DNA of 42,668 bases from CAZQKE01 sp964593865 (GTDB lineage: Bacteria; Chloroflexota; Anaerolineae; JAAYZQ01), in NCBI GenBank assembly GCA_964593865.1, contig CAZQKE010000036.1, positions 1 through 42,668 on the forward strand, in the 5' to 3' direction. Both the position numbers and the translations under genes were made by a program. Every line of letters starts with the position of its first letter. Position 1 is the stretch's first letter. The notes below the pieces were generated by a model. The model was not told the DNA's origin. It did no database searches and saw nothing but the letters and a program-made list of their open reading frames with translations. Shown here piece after piece: positions 1 through 8,153 of this stretch.

Positions 1-489
1 GGCCGAGCTGCGCAGGGCGGCCTCGGCGACCAGGACGGCAACCCCGGCGTCGCTGACGGCCCACTTGTTGCCCTTTTCGGCGGCGGGCATACACAGATCC
101 ATCACTTTGGCCGCCGCCTCGGCGATCCGCAAGGGGACATCCGTGGCAACCTTGATGGCTTCTTCCATAGCCTTGGCCCGTTCGGCCTTTTCCTCCTCGG
201 TTCCGCGGGGCATCTTGGCCGCCTGGGAATAGCCGCTGTAGGCAGCGACATCGGCTTCCAACAGCTCGGTCAGTTCGGCCCGCAGGGCCTCCGATTGTTC
301 CAACAGGGCTTTGATGTCATCCTGCACCTCTTCATAACCCTTTTTGCCCAGGGTCAGGTTGCAGACCATACTGACCAGGGCCGCGCCCAACGCACCGCTC
401 AGGGCGGCCACGCTCCCTCCACCGGGAGCGGGGGTGTTGCTTGCCAACTCATCGAGAAAATTGGTAACGGGTTTATCTACAAGCTTCAT
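1..489 (-). CDS. fchA: formimidoyl-THF cyclodeaminase / methenyl-THF cyclohydrolase family protein, 3'-truncated by window edge
   Basis: The visible 163 residues begin MKLVDKPVTNFLDELASN and carry the glycine-rich segment TPAPGGGSVAALSGALGAAL (residues about 20-39), typical of the formiminotransferase-cyclodeaminase C-terminal family. Members make or hydrolyse 5,10-methenyl-tetrahydrofolate in the cytoplasm. The ATG at 487-489 follows a GGAGG box (minus strand, spacing about 6). It is the last visible gene of the MetFV-Hdr operon, so it probably serves as the cyclohydrolase (FchA) that feeds methylene-THF reduction; that role is inferred from context. The C-terminus lies outside the window (family length about 200-210 residues). 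Family assignment is firm; cyclodeaminase versus cyclohydrolase is not settled by sequence alone. Confidence 0.85.
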   Translation of the reverse strand, partial: MKLVDKPVTNFLDELASNTPAPGGGSVAALSGALGAALVSMVCNLTLGKKGYEEVQDDIKALLEQSEALRAELTELLEADVAAYSGYSQAAKMPRGTEEEKAERAKAMEEAIKVATDVPLRIAEAAAKVMDLCMPAAEKGNKWAVSDAGVAVLVAEAALRSSA

Positions 490-505
490 CTGTCTTCCTC
501 CGTCT

Positions 506-675
506 TTAGATGCGACGCAACTCCTCTGGAGATCGGGCACCCCGCAGGCCCAAATGCACGGCCCGCAAAATGTTCACATCTCCGGCAGGCAGGTAGTAGC
601 GTACAAAGTCCTGCGCACTCTCCCGCCGGGAGAGCAACTGTTTGAAAAATCGGTCATGTCTACGGTTCTCCTCCT
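506..675 (-). pseudogene. remnant of an Rpn-family (PD-(D/E)XK nuclease) transposase-like gene
   Basis: One reading frame, ending at the TAA at 506-508, gives HDRFFKQLLSRRESAQDF followed by VRYYLPAGDV. This is the N-terminal signature of the Rpn / PF04754 'transposase_31' family, which normally has a start just before the HDRxFK motif. Only about 50 residues remain, and no start codon lies in that frame. The ATG at 655-657, after a good AAAGGAGG box, is in a different frame and stops after 27 codons. About 80% of the usual 250-300 residues is missing, so the piece is dead. It sits inside the operon between hdrCB and fchA. Recognition rests on the N-terminal motif only. Confidence 0.55.
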
Positions 676-2106
676 TTAGTCGGCCAGCAATCCTTTTTCT
701 TTCAGCAGCCCGATGGCATCGGAGAAATGCTTGTCCAACCCCAGGGTCTTGGCATCTTGGCCGTAGGCCACGCCCATCAGTTGGGTGAAATAGACAATGG
801 GGATCTCCGAATCATCCCCGAACTTTTCGCCGATTTGCTTCTGACGCATATCCAGGTTGGCGTGGCACAAGGGGCAGGCGGTGACGATGAGATCTGCGCC
901 TACATCCAGGGCGTTGCGCAGAATGTCGTGGCTTAGGTCCAGGGCGATGTCCAGCTCGCTGAGGGAAAGGGAACCGCCGCAACAGTCGGTTTTGTAGGAC
1001 CAATCCACCGCCTCGGCCCCCAAAGTCTCCATCAGGCGGTCCATGTTCATCGGGTACTCATGGTGCTCTGCACCGGTTACCTCCGGCGGGCGGGTGAGGA
1101 GGCAACCGTAGTAACAGGCGACCTTGAGTCCCTTTAGGGGTCGGACGACGCGCTCGGCGACGGCGTCATAGCCCACCCGGTCGGTGATGGTTGTTAGCAG
1201 GTTGTCCACCCGGATCTCGCCGTTGTACTCGTAGCCGGTCTCCGCCGCGATCCGGCGACGCAGGTCGGGGTCCTGCCCCACTTCATGGATGGCGAACCGA
1301 AAGCGGGAAAAGCAGGCTGCGCAGGGCATGGTCATATAGTTTTGGCCCTTTTCGTGGGCGATGGCCAGGGTCTCCATGGGGAGTTTGATGGCGCGGTAGT
1401 GGTCGGTGTTGTGGGCCGGGGAGGTTCCGCAGCATACCCAGCCCTCCGGTTCCTCCATTCTGAGGCCCAGTTTCTCGGTCACGGCCAGGGTGGACATCTG
1501 GAATTCAATGCCGGTGGCGTGCAGGCTACAGCCCGGATAGTAGGAGATCACGTCTTCATCCGTCGTGGGGGTGGGTTGGCGCGGCTTGCGGGCGAGGCTG
1601 GGCAGGATTTTTAGCTTGCCCTTGAAGAACATGCGCAGGGCCAGGGGCAAGTCGTATTTGAAGAGCTGCTTGAAATCCAACTCCCCGGCGAAAAATTCGC
1701 GCATGTAGAGTTCGGCCATGAGGCCCAGCTCCCACATGCGGCCAAAGAGGTTGATGCCCCGGTTGGCGGCCTTGTAAAACATGGGCACGCGCGGTGCTTT
1801 GGATTTGATGCCCTGTTCGGCGGCCATGATCTCCAAAACGTCCATAATGCGGGCGATGTCAATGCCTTGGGGGCAACGGGTGGAGCAGGTCTCACAGGCG
1901 GCGCAGATGGAGATGGTTCGTGAGTGGAGCACCAACTCCGTCTGGCCGAGTTGGCAGGCGCGCAGCACTTCGTGGGGTGTCAGGTCAAAATACGCCGCTA
2001 CCGGGCAACCTGCGGTGCACTTTTTGCACTGGTAGCAAAGGAACACGTTTTCGCCGGAGCGTTCCTGAATCTCGCGGGCGAGATCGGTGCTGAACGATAC
2101 TGTCAT
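676..2106 (-). CDS. HdrC-HdrB fusion, heterodisulfide reductase-like subunit
   Basis: A 476-residue protein joining two subunits that are separate in Moorella and methanogens. The N-terminal HdrC part has two [4Fe-4S] motifs, C24-x2-C27-x2-C30-x3-C34-P and C68-x2-C71-x2-C74-x3-C78-P. The C-terminal HdrB part has two cysteine-rich CCG domains (roughly residues 185-280 and 325-430) with WVCCGTSPAH...PCAACF and TDCCGGSLSL...ACPLCH, expected to hold noncubane [4Fe-4S] clusters. In the type III methylene-THF reductase complex HdrBC links HdrA to MetFV; there is no evidence of a CoB-CoM substrate here. The ATG at 2104-2106 follows GGGGAG, 15 bp after metF. Cytoplasmic; no signal peptide or membrane segment. 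Confidence 0.9.
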   Translation of the reverse strand: MTVSFSTDLAREIQERSGENVFLCYQCKKCTAGCPVAAYFDLTPHEVLRACQLGQTELVLHSRTISICAACETCSTRCPQGIDIARIMDVLEIMAAEQGIKSKAPRVPMFYKAANRGINLFGRMWELGLMAELYMREFFAGELDFKQLFKYDLPLALRMFFKGKLKILPSLARKPRQPTPTTDEDVISYYPGCSLHATGIEFQMSTLAVTEKLGLRMEEPEGWVCCGTSPAHNTDHYRAIKLPMETLAIAHEKGQNYMTMPCAACFSRFRFAIHEVGQDPDLRRRIAAETGYEYNGEIRVDNLLTTITDRVGYDAVAERVVRPLKGLKVACYYGCLLTRPPEVTGAEHHEYPMNMDRLMETLGAEAVDWSYKTDCCGGSLSLSELDIALDLSHDILRNALDVGADLIVTACPLCHANLDMRQKQIGEKFGDDSEIPIVYFTQLMGVAYGQDAKTLGLDKHFSDAIGLLKEKGLLAD

Positions 2107-2121
2107 TTGAGCAACTCCCCA

Positions 2122-3162
2122 TCAATCGGTTCCGTCGGTCTTTCTCGCCGGATCGTACTTGGGGCCGATCTGACAAGCCCGGACGATGGCGTCCACCGCT
2201 TCCTCCCACTCAATGGCCATGATGTGGACGCCGGCCACCCCTTCGATCTCCTTGCAAGCGTTGATGATGTCAATGCAGATTTGGATGCCTTCCTTCTCCG
2301 AGGCTTCCTTGCGTGCTTGGCGGGCGGCTTTGGCCTCCTCCGGGTTGTCCATGGCCTTGATCTCTTTGATGGAGGGCAACCCTTTGGTCGCGTTGCGCAT
2401 CCGTTCTATGTACTCCGGGTCTACTTCCATGCCCGGCACTTTGGTCGCCATGTACTTGGCCGCGCCCAGGCTGCGGATGGGACCGACTCCGGCCAGGATA
2501 TAGACCTTCTCGTGGAGGCCCATATCCACCACGCGACGCATGTACTCTTGGAATTTGGGCACGTTGTAGATCATCTGGGTCTGGATGAAATCGGCCCCGG
2601 CGCGGATCTTTTTCGCCAGGCGGTAGGGCCGGAATTCAAAGGGGTCGCCAAAGGGGTTGGCCGCTGCCCCCAAGAAGAAACGGGGTTCCTGGCCCTTGAT
2701 GGGATCGCCGCACTGGAAGATCTTTTTGTCGCGCATATCGCGCACCATCTGCAACATGGAGATAGAATCCACATCGTGGACGTTTTTGGACTGGGGATGG
2801 TTGCCAAAGGTCTGGTGATCGCCGGTCAGGCATAGCAGGTTGCGCACGCCCAGGGCATAGGCTCCCAAAAGGTCGCTCTGAATGGCGATCCGGTTGCGGT
2901 CGCGGGCGGTCATCTGGATATTCGGCTCGATCCCCATCTCCAGGAGCATCACCGCTACCGAGATAGAGGACATACGCACGACCGCCGTCTGGTTGTCGGT
3001 GATGTTGACCGAATCCACAATGCCCTTGAGCAACCCGGCTTTATACTCAATGACCGAGCGGTCGGCACTTTGCGGTGGGCCGAGTTCGCCGGTGGCCACA
3101 AAGTAACCGGCTTTGAGGGCTTTTTCCAAGTTGCTGCCGACGATGTATCCGTTCTCGCTCAT
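2122..3162 (-). CDS. metF: methylenetetrahydrofolate reductase, MetF subunit
   Basis: 346 residues, a TIM-barrel MTHFR. The conserved N-terminal Glu is E26 in GELGPP; TARDRNR (about 85-91) and LTGDH (112-116) are typical flavin/folate-site segments. It reduces 5,10-methylene-THF to 5-methyl-THF in the methyl branch of the Wood-Ljungdahl pathway. I chose the ATG at 3160-3162, which overlaps the metV stop as ATGA. A start 19 codons upstream would extend through metV and adds non-conserved residues. With MetV, HdrABC and MvhD in the same operon, it is most likely the catalytic subunit of the six-subunit complex known from Moorella thermoacetica. Confidence 0.93.
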   Translation of the reverse strand: MSENGYIVGSNLEKALKAGYFVATGELGPPQSADRSVIEYKAGLLKGIVDSVNITDNQTAVVRMSSISVAVMLLEMGIEPNIQMTARDRNRIAIQSDLLGAYALGVRNLLCLTGDHQTFGNHPQSKNVHDVDSISMLQMVRDMRDKKIFQCGDPIKGQEPRFFLGAAANPFGDPFEFRPYRLAKKIRAGADFIQTQMIYNVPKFQEYMRRVVDMGLHEKVYILAGVGPIRSLGAAKYMATKVPGMEVDPEYIERMRNATKGLPSIKEIKAMDNPEEAKAARQARKEASEKEGIQICIDIINACKEIEGVAGVHIMAIEWEEAVDAIVRACQIGPKYDPARKTDGTD

Positions 3163-3833
3163 AGTCGCAAATCCTCCCGCACGATTTTGCGCTGGCCTCC
3201 GTGACGGCTGCTGTGCCAATTCTTAGGAGGTCGGATCTCCATGATCAGGTCCAACTTTCCCAAATCCTTGAGCCGGTGATAGATTTGATCCCAAACACAG
3301 GGAGTTTCCCGCTCGGCATAGACTTCGCAGATGCCGTTTTGGGAGCCGCCGCACGGCCCGTTGAGCAGGCTCTTGGCGCAGCGGGCGATGGGACATAGGC
3401 CACCGGTCAGGTGCAGAATGCAGTCGCCGCAGGCCTGGCAGCGTTCTTCCCAGACGCCCTGTTCGGTGGGCTGGCTCAGACCGGTGGTGTTGACCGCCGG
3501 GACGGTGATCTTTTCCGGGAATTGGGCGTTCATTGTTTGGACGCCGATGCCGCAGGCCATCGAGACGATGATGTCGGCCTCGCGCACATAGTCGGCGGCC
3601 AGGTCGTTGTACTCGTATTCGCACTGGCGTTGGACGGTGAACTCGCGGATCTCGCGCTCAATTCCCTCCATCTTGCTCGCCATGCGGAGCTGGGAGGCCA
3701 AGATGGCGACCTCCTTTTCTCCCCCGGCAAAGCTGACGGTGACGCAGGTGCCGCACCCCAGGACCAGTACCTTTTTGGCGTCGCCGATCATGCTTTTGAT
3801 CTCTTCCAGTGGCTTTTGTTCTCCTACGATCAT
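3159..3833 (-). CDS. metV: MetV, zinc/iron-sulfur partner subunit of methylene-THF reductase
   Basis: 224 residues matching the MTHFR C-terminal (MetV) family. An N-terminal Rossmann-like part carries GCGTC (C27, C30). A C-terminal cysteine cluster of about residues 130-170 has CQACGDC, CPIARCAK and GPCGGSQNGIC. MetV is needed with MetF for reductase activity in acetogens and links it to Hdr. The ATG at 3831-3833 follows CGGAGG with 7 bp spacing; the stop overlaps the metF start by four bases, so translation is probably coupled. No truncation is seen. Confidence 0.92.
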   Translation of the reverse strand: MIVGEQKPLEEIKSMIGDAKKVLVLGCGTCVTVSFAGGEKEVAILASQLRMASKMEGIEREIREFTVQRQCEYEYNDLAADYVREADIIVSMACGIGVQTMNAQFPEKITVPAVNTTGLSQPTEQGVWEERCQACGDCILHLTGGLCPIARCAKSLLNGPCGGSQNGICEVYAERETPCVWDQIYHRLKDLGKLDLIMEIRPPKNWHSSRHGGQRKIVREDLRL

Positions 3834-3868
3834 CCTTCAACCTCCGTTGGTGGTCTGTATTGCCGTCT

Positions 3869-4155
3869 TTAGAGCGCCTGTGACAGGTCTTCTGCGAACC
3901 GGCGCCGGACGGCTGCCGCCTCGGCCCGTTGGCGGGGATCGGCGATCCGGTCCGGCGGCCGGTGTTGAGCGATGCGGTCGGCCTGCGCCGGCTCCATGCC
4001 GGTCACATCCCCCCAGGATCGAATCCTGACCGGACCAAAGGGCTGGAGCGATTCCACAATGGCCTGGACCACTTGCCGTCGGTCCTCCGTCGCCGCCGCG
4101 CGTAATCGGACAGGTGAGACGGGCGGCGCACGCGATGTGTGTTACGGGTGTCCAT
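3869..4155 (-). CDS. small unknown protein in the metV-mvhD gap, apparently frameshifted
   Basis: I do not recognise this family. An ATG at 4153-4155 with a strong GAGGAG box (spacing about 6) opens MDTRNTHRVRRPSHLSDYA. That frame then degenerates into RRRRR and stops after 50 codons. From about 4100 the neighbouring frame is protein-like down to the TAA at 3869, including VVQAIVESLQPFGPVRI and SWGDVTGMEPAQADRIAQ. One extra base near 4095-4105 (a GCG/CGG-rich run) would join both parts into a protein of about 95 residues. Alternatives are a 67-residue protein from the GTG at 4070-4072, which has its own GGAGG 10-12 bases upstream, an assembly error, or -1 slippage. It has no cysteines in the joined frame. 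Confidence 0.4.
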
Positions 4156-4165
4156 GAAAATCTCC

Positions 4166-4486
4166 TCAGGCGTAGGCCAGATTCGGATCGTCGCGGCTGT
4201 AGGCCAGCCGCTGCCCCGGATAGGACAAGGGCGGCAGGTTGTGCCGGTTCCGCAACGGGTGATAGGCCGGGGAGGTCGGCAGACGGCGGGCGTCTACCGC
4301 CTTGCGCCATTCCGGCTTGCGGACCTCGGCCACGGTGCCGCGCTCCGGCAACGGGCCGAAATCCCAGGCAGCGCAAAGCCGTACCGGAAAATCCACCCGT
4401 TCGGCCGGGGTGTGCAGGGCCGTGGGCGGTTCCCTATCGGGGTACAATGTTCCGTCTGGCCGCTTTTCGTTGCTCTCTGCGAACAT
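4166..4486 (-). CDS. hypothetical protein, 106 residues, in the C1 operon
   Basis: Not recognised. It starts MFAESNEKRPDGTLYP and ends SRDDPNLAYA; it is rich in Pro, Arg and Asp, has one Cys in VRLCAAWDFGPLPERG, and has no membrane segment or signal peptide. The ribosome binding site is weak (GGGTAGGG about 6 bases upstream). The stop is 10 bases before the ATG of the next small ORF, whose Shine-Dalgarno overlaps its 3' end, which supports both being translated in the operon. It could be an accessory factor of the MetFV-Hdr complex, but nothing in the sequence proves this. Confidence 0.5.
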   Translation of the reverse strand: MFAESNEKRPDGTLYPDREPPTALHTPAERVDFPVRLCAAWDFGPLPERGTVAEVRKPEWRKAVDARRLPTSPAYHPLRNRHNLPPLSYPGQRLAYSRDDPNLAYA

Positions 4487-4577
4487 GCAACCCTACCCGC
4501 AAATGCACAATTGCGCTACCGGCGCGCCCGCTTTTCGGATGATGTGTCTGGTTCATCTCAATCTGCCAATGCCTCTC

Positions 4578-4994
4578 TCATTTCCGCAACGGGCTTGGTC
4601 CCAGCCTGCGCACCCGTTCGGTCATCTCGGTCGCAGCGTGGACAAAGGCGTGGGCCTGGCTGGCCGTCATGTAGAAAATATCTACCCGTTCCCCTTCCAG
4701 GCCGACCTCTTCCAGCAGTTTGCGGGCGTATTCCACCCGCTTGGCGGCCCGGATGTTGCCGCTTTCGTGGTGGCAGTTGCCGATGGGACAGGCGACGATA
4801 TAAACTCCATCGGCCCCTTCTTCAAAGGCCCGCAGAATATACTCCACGTCCACCTTGCCGGTGCAGGGAAAACGGAACAGTTTGACGTTGGCCGGATAGG
4901 TCAGCCGCAGCGTCCCGGCGGCGTCGGCGGCCATGCTACCGCAATAGTTGCAGGTAAAAGCGGTCAGTTCCGGTTTGAATCCGTTGTCGCTCAT
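4578..4994 (-). CDS. mvhD: MvhD-like iron-sulfur subunit
   Basis: 138 residues of the methyl-viologen-reducing hydrogenase delta-subunit family. The cysteines expected for its [2Fe-2S] cluster are present: C15-x2-C18 (CNYC), C44 (PCTGKVD), C69 and C74 (ACPIGNCHHESGN). MvhD passes electrons to or from HdrA in bifurcating complexes. No hydrogenase large or small subunit is in the window, so here it fits the MetFV-Hdr complex and not an Mvh hydrogenase. The ATG at 4992-4994 follows GAGGAG; hdrA stops 9 bases upstream. Confidence 0.9.
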   Translation of the reverse strand: MSDNGFKPELTAFTCNYCGSMAADAAGTLRLTYPANVKLFRFPCTGKVDVEYILRAFEEGADGVYIVACPIGNCHHESGNIRAAKRVEYARKLLEEVGLEGERVDIFYMTASQAHAFVHAATEMTERVRRLGPSPLRK

Positions 4995-5003
4995 CTTGTC
5001 TCC

Positions 5004-8000
5004 TCACACTCGCCACTGCCCTAAGATCGGCTCCTCGGCCAGCACCAACTGGTCGTCTCGGTAGTGACGCAGTTGGATGGCATTGGCCGGGCATTCGCTG
5101 GTGCAGGTCCCGCAACCGGTGCAACGGGAAGGATCAATGTAGGCTGCCCCTTTGATGGCCCCCACCCCTATCGCCTGGGGGTCGATCCGGGGGACGCCAA
5201 AGGGACAGGTCCGCACGCAGGTCAGGCAGCCGACGCACTTGGTCTGCTCCACCACGGCAATCGTTCCCCCGACTTCCAATCGCTCCTTGCCCAGGAAGGT
5301 CATGGCCCGTGCTGCCGCGGCCAGGGCCTGAGAGATGGTCTCTTCAATGAATTTGGGGTAGTGCGCCATGCCTGCCAAAAAGATGCCTTCCCGTGTGAAA
5401 TCCATCGGCCGTAGTTTGAAATTGTCTTCCAGGAAAAAGCCCTCCTTTGAGAGGGGGACACCCAAAGCGTGGGCCAGGGCCGGGTTGCTCTCGGCAGGCA
5501 AAACCGGCATGGACAGGACCAGCAGATCGGGCCGGAAGGACAGTGATTGATCCGAGAGCATGTCCCGAACCCGGACCTGCACTCTGTCTCCCTCCGATTC
5601 CACCTGGGGCGGTTCCTGTTCGCCGTAGCGCACAAAGATCACACCCTGTTCGCGGGCTTGGGTGTAGTACTGCTCCCGGAAGCCGTAGGTCATCAGGTCT
5701 TTGTAGAGGACGAACACTTGGCAATCGGGGTTGATCTGCTTGATGCGGATGGCGTTCTTGATGGCCGTGGTACAACAGATGCGGCTGCAGTAAAACTCGC
5801 CCTGCTCCGGCGGGTGGACGCACTGGATCATGACCACCTGTCGCATCTTGCGAATCGCATCGCCCTCCTCGCTCAGCCGCCTCTCCAGGTCCGATTGGGT
5901 CACCACGCGCGGGTTTTGGCCGTAGAAATAGACCTCTCCTTTGAATTCGCGGGCGCCGGTGGCGACTACAACGACGCCGTGTTCCAGTTCCCGGCGGCGG
6001 GGCGGCCCTCCGTTCTGGGTGAGCAGGTGCGTTCGGAAGCGACCGACGCTGCCTTCCAGAGCGACAACCTGCGTGTGGTAGTGTAGGGCGATACGTTCGT
6101 GGTCTTGAACGCGCCGGACCAACAGGTGGAGCAGGTCTTGGGGGTTCGGCCCTTCCACGGTGTGGTACAGGGTGCGCAGGTTGCCCCCCAGCTCGCCCTC
6201 TTTTTCGACCAAGGTCACTTCGTACCCTTGATCGGCGATGGACAAGGCCGCCGTCATGCCCGCCAAGCCGCCGCCGATGACCAGGGCCGTCGGCCGGGAG
6301 CTCCACTCTTCTTTGCGGTAAGGCTGCAGGTGACGGGCGCGGGCCACGGCCACCCGTAGTTCCTCTTTGGCTTTGCGTGTTGCCCCCGCCGGATCGTCGT
6401 GGTGGACCCAGGCGCAGTTTTCGCGCAGGCTGACGAATTCCAGCAGATGCGGGTTCAGCCCTTCCCGGCGGAGGGTATGCTCAAACAGGGCCAGGTGGGT
6501 GCGCGGCGTGCAGGCCCCGATGACGATGCGATTCAATCGCTGCTCGTTGATGGCCTGCCGCAAGGCGGCCAGCCCCTCCGGCAGGCAACCGTAGGTCAGC
6601 GGTTGGGTGTGGACCACACCGGGGAGTTTGGAGGCAAAGTCCAACACCCCGTCCACATCCACCACCCGGTCAACGGTCGGGTGGCAATAGCAGGCAAAGA
6701 CGCCGATACGCGGCTCCTCCGCACTCACATCCCGTTCCGGCGGGTGGTCGGCTTCCTCCGCCGGAGGGGGAGGGGTGGGCAGCAAGGCCATACACCGCGC
6801 CACCGCGCCGCCGGCATCCATCACCGTTTCGGACATCTCTTTGGGTGAGGCAAAGGCCCCGGCCACAAAGATCCCCGGTCGGCTGGTATCCAGCGGCTTG
6901 AATTTGTCGGTCCGGCAGAAGCCGTATTCGTTCAGCGCGATCTGCATCCCGGCGGCCAGCTTCTCCGCGCCCGTCGGCGGTTCGCTTCCCACCGAAAGGA
7001 CCACCATGTCAAAGGTTTTGCGCTGTAGCGTCCCTTCATCATCCTGGTAGTAGAGGATCAGGTTGTGGTTGCGGGGGTCCTCCTTGATGGCCGAGATGCG
7101 GCTGTGGGTGTACCGGACTCCCCACATCTTTTTGGATTGCTCAAAGTAGGCGGTGTAGGCTTTGCCAAAGGCCCGCTCATCCATGATAAAGATTTCGCAT
7201 TCCACGTCGGGCAGCCGCTCTTTGGCCAGGACCGCCTCTTTGCTGGCGAACATGCAGCAGATGGAGGAGCAATACGGGTGTTCCTGATCGCGCGAGCCGA
7301 TGCATTGTAGCCAGGCGATCCGCTCCGGGGCCTTGCCGTCGGAGGGTCGGTAAATCCGGCCTTCGGTAGGGCCGGAGCGGCTGGCCATGCGCTCAAACTG
7401 CAGCCCGGTGATGACGTTGGGGTAACGTCCATAGCCCAATTCTTCTGCCGGGGTCGGATCGTACAGCCGGTACCCGGCGGCCAGGATAACGGCTCCTACC
7501 CGGACCTCCTCAAACCGATCCTCTGCATCTAGGTTGATGGCTTTGGTGGGGCAGACCTCTTCACACTTGCGACAGGGTTCGCAATAAGGCCCTTTTTCTA
7601 TGACATAGGCGTTGGGAGCGGAGCGCACGGCCGGTTTGTATGCCGCTTTGCGCGTTGTCAGGCCCAGTTGGAACTCGTCGGTCAGCTCCACAGGGCAGAC
7701 CTGGGCGCACTCATCACAGTTGATGCAACGGCCTGCGTCCACGTAGCGGGGGCGGCGATGGACCTGGACGGTGAAATCACCGGCTTGCCCTTTGGCCCCC
7801 ACTACCGTTGTGTTGGTCATGATCTCAATGTTGGGGTGTCGACTGTAGTCCAAGAACCAGGGGGAGATGGCCGGACGTGAGCACCCGTACCCCTGGTTGG
7901 ATGTGCCGCGACATAACAGGCAATCGTGGGTAGGGAACATGTACCCCAACTGGGCTACGATCCCGCCGACGGTGGGAGCCGCCTCCACCAGGTAGACTCG

Positions 8001-8093
8001 GTAACCTGCATCGGCCAGGTCTACGGCGGCCCGCATCCCGCCTACACCGGCCCCCACGACCATCACTGCACCAATCGTTTCACCTTGAACCAC
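5004..8093 (-). CDS. hdrA: HdrA-like flavin/iron-sulfur subunit, long form with two FAD modules
   Basis: 1029 residues, longer than the roughly 650-residue methanogen HdrA. The N-terminal module has a dinucleotide fold (GAGVGG, residues 14-19), a Cys-rich segment near 55-75 and two ferredoxin motifs (CINCDECAQVCP near 122; CEPCRKCEEVCP near 172). From about residue 465 the canonical HdrA follows: ACYCHPTVDRVVDVDG, GCLPEG, a second FAD fold (GGGLAGMTAA near 600), and a C-terminal 2x[4Fe-4S] domain (CVGCLTCVRTCP; CTGCGTCTSECP). It is the likely FAD electron-bifurcation centre. The start is GTG at 8091-8093 after GGGAGG. First gene of the operon, preceded by a leader with a terminator. Confidence 0.92.
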   Translation of the reverse strand: MVQGETIGAVMVVGAGVGGMRAAVDLADAGYRVYLVEAAPTVGGIVAQLGYMFPTHDCLLCRGTSNQGYGCSRPAISPWFLDYSRHPNIEIMTNTTVVGAKGQAGDFTVQVHRRPRYVDAGRCINCDECAQVCPVELTDEFQLGLTTRKAAYKPAVRSAPNAYVIEKGPYCEPCRKCEEVCPTKAINLDAEDRFEEVRVGAVILAAGYRLYDPTPAEELGYGRYPNVITGLQFERMASRSGPTEGRIYRPSDGKAPERIAWLQCIGSRDQEHPYCSSICCMFASKEAVLAKERLPDVECEIFIMDERAFGKAYTAYFEQSKKMWGVRYTHSRISAIKEDPRNHNLILYYQDDEGTLQRKTFDMVVLSVGSEPPTGAEKLAAGMQIALNEYGFCRTDKFKPLDTSRPGIFVAGAFASPKEMSETVMDAGGAVARCMALLPTPPPPAEEADHPPERDVSAEEPRIGVFACYCHPTVDRVVDVDGVLDFASKLPGVVHTQPLTYGCLPEGLAALRQAINEQRLNRIVIGACTPRTHLALFEHTLRREGLNPHLLEFVSLRENCAWVHHDDPAGATRKAKEELRVAVARARHLQPYRKEEWSSRPTALVIGGGLAGMTAALSIADQGYEVTLVEKEGELGGNLRTLYHTVEGPNPQDLLHLLVRRVQDHERIALHYHTQVVALEGSVGRFRTHLLTQNGGPPRRRELEHGVVVVATGAREFKGEVYFYGQNPRVVTQSDLERRLSEEGDAIRKMRQVVMIQCVHPPEQGEFYCSRICCTTAIKNAIRIKQINPDCQVFVLYKDLMTYGFREQYYTQAREQGVIFVRYGEQEPPQVESEGDRVQVRVRDMLSDQSLSFRPDLLVLSMPVLPAESNPALAHALGVPLSKEGFFLEDNFKLRPMDFTREGIFLAGMAHYPKFIEETISQALAAAARAMTFLGKERLEVGGTIAVVEQTKCVGCLTCVRTCPFGVPRIDPQAIGVGAIKGAAYIDPSRCTGCGTCTSECPANAIQLRHYRDDQLVLAEEPILGQWRV

Positions 8094-8123
8094 TATGCTC
8101 CTCCCGGTCAGACCTAAAGATTG

Positions 8124-8153
8124 AAAAAAGCCCTTGCCGAGGGCAAGAGGCTC
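8124..8153 (-). terminator. intrinsic terminator in the hdrA leader (attenuator-like)
   Basis: On the minus strand GCCTCTTGCC, loop CTC, GGCAAGGGC is followed by TTTTTTC: a 9-pair G+C-rich hairpin (one bulged T) with a six-T tract. It lies 30 bases before the hdrA GTG and downstream of the only visible promoter, so it would stop the operon transcript unless it is opened or read through. It could also stop transcripts arriving from the XPB-like gene upstream. Confidence 0.85.

Noticed and set aside
1924..2835. 303-codon plus-strand ORF across hdrCB and metF
   Set aside because: It runs antisense through two conserved genes and shows no recognisable domain or start signal.
3837..4376. 179-codon minus-strand ORF overlapping both small ORFs before metV
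   Set aside because: The composition is Arg/Gly/Pro-rich, and its start at 4376 has no ribosome binding site. The two small frames with spaced start signals fit better.
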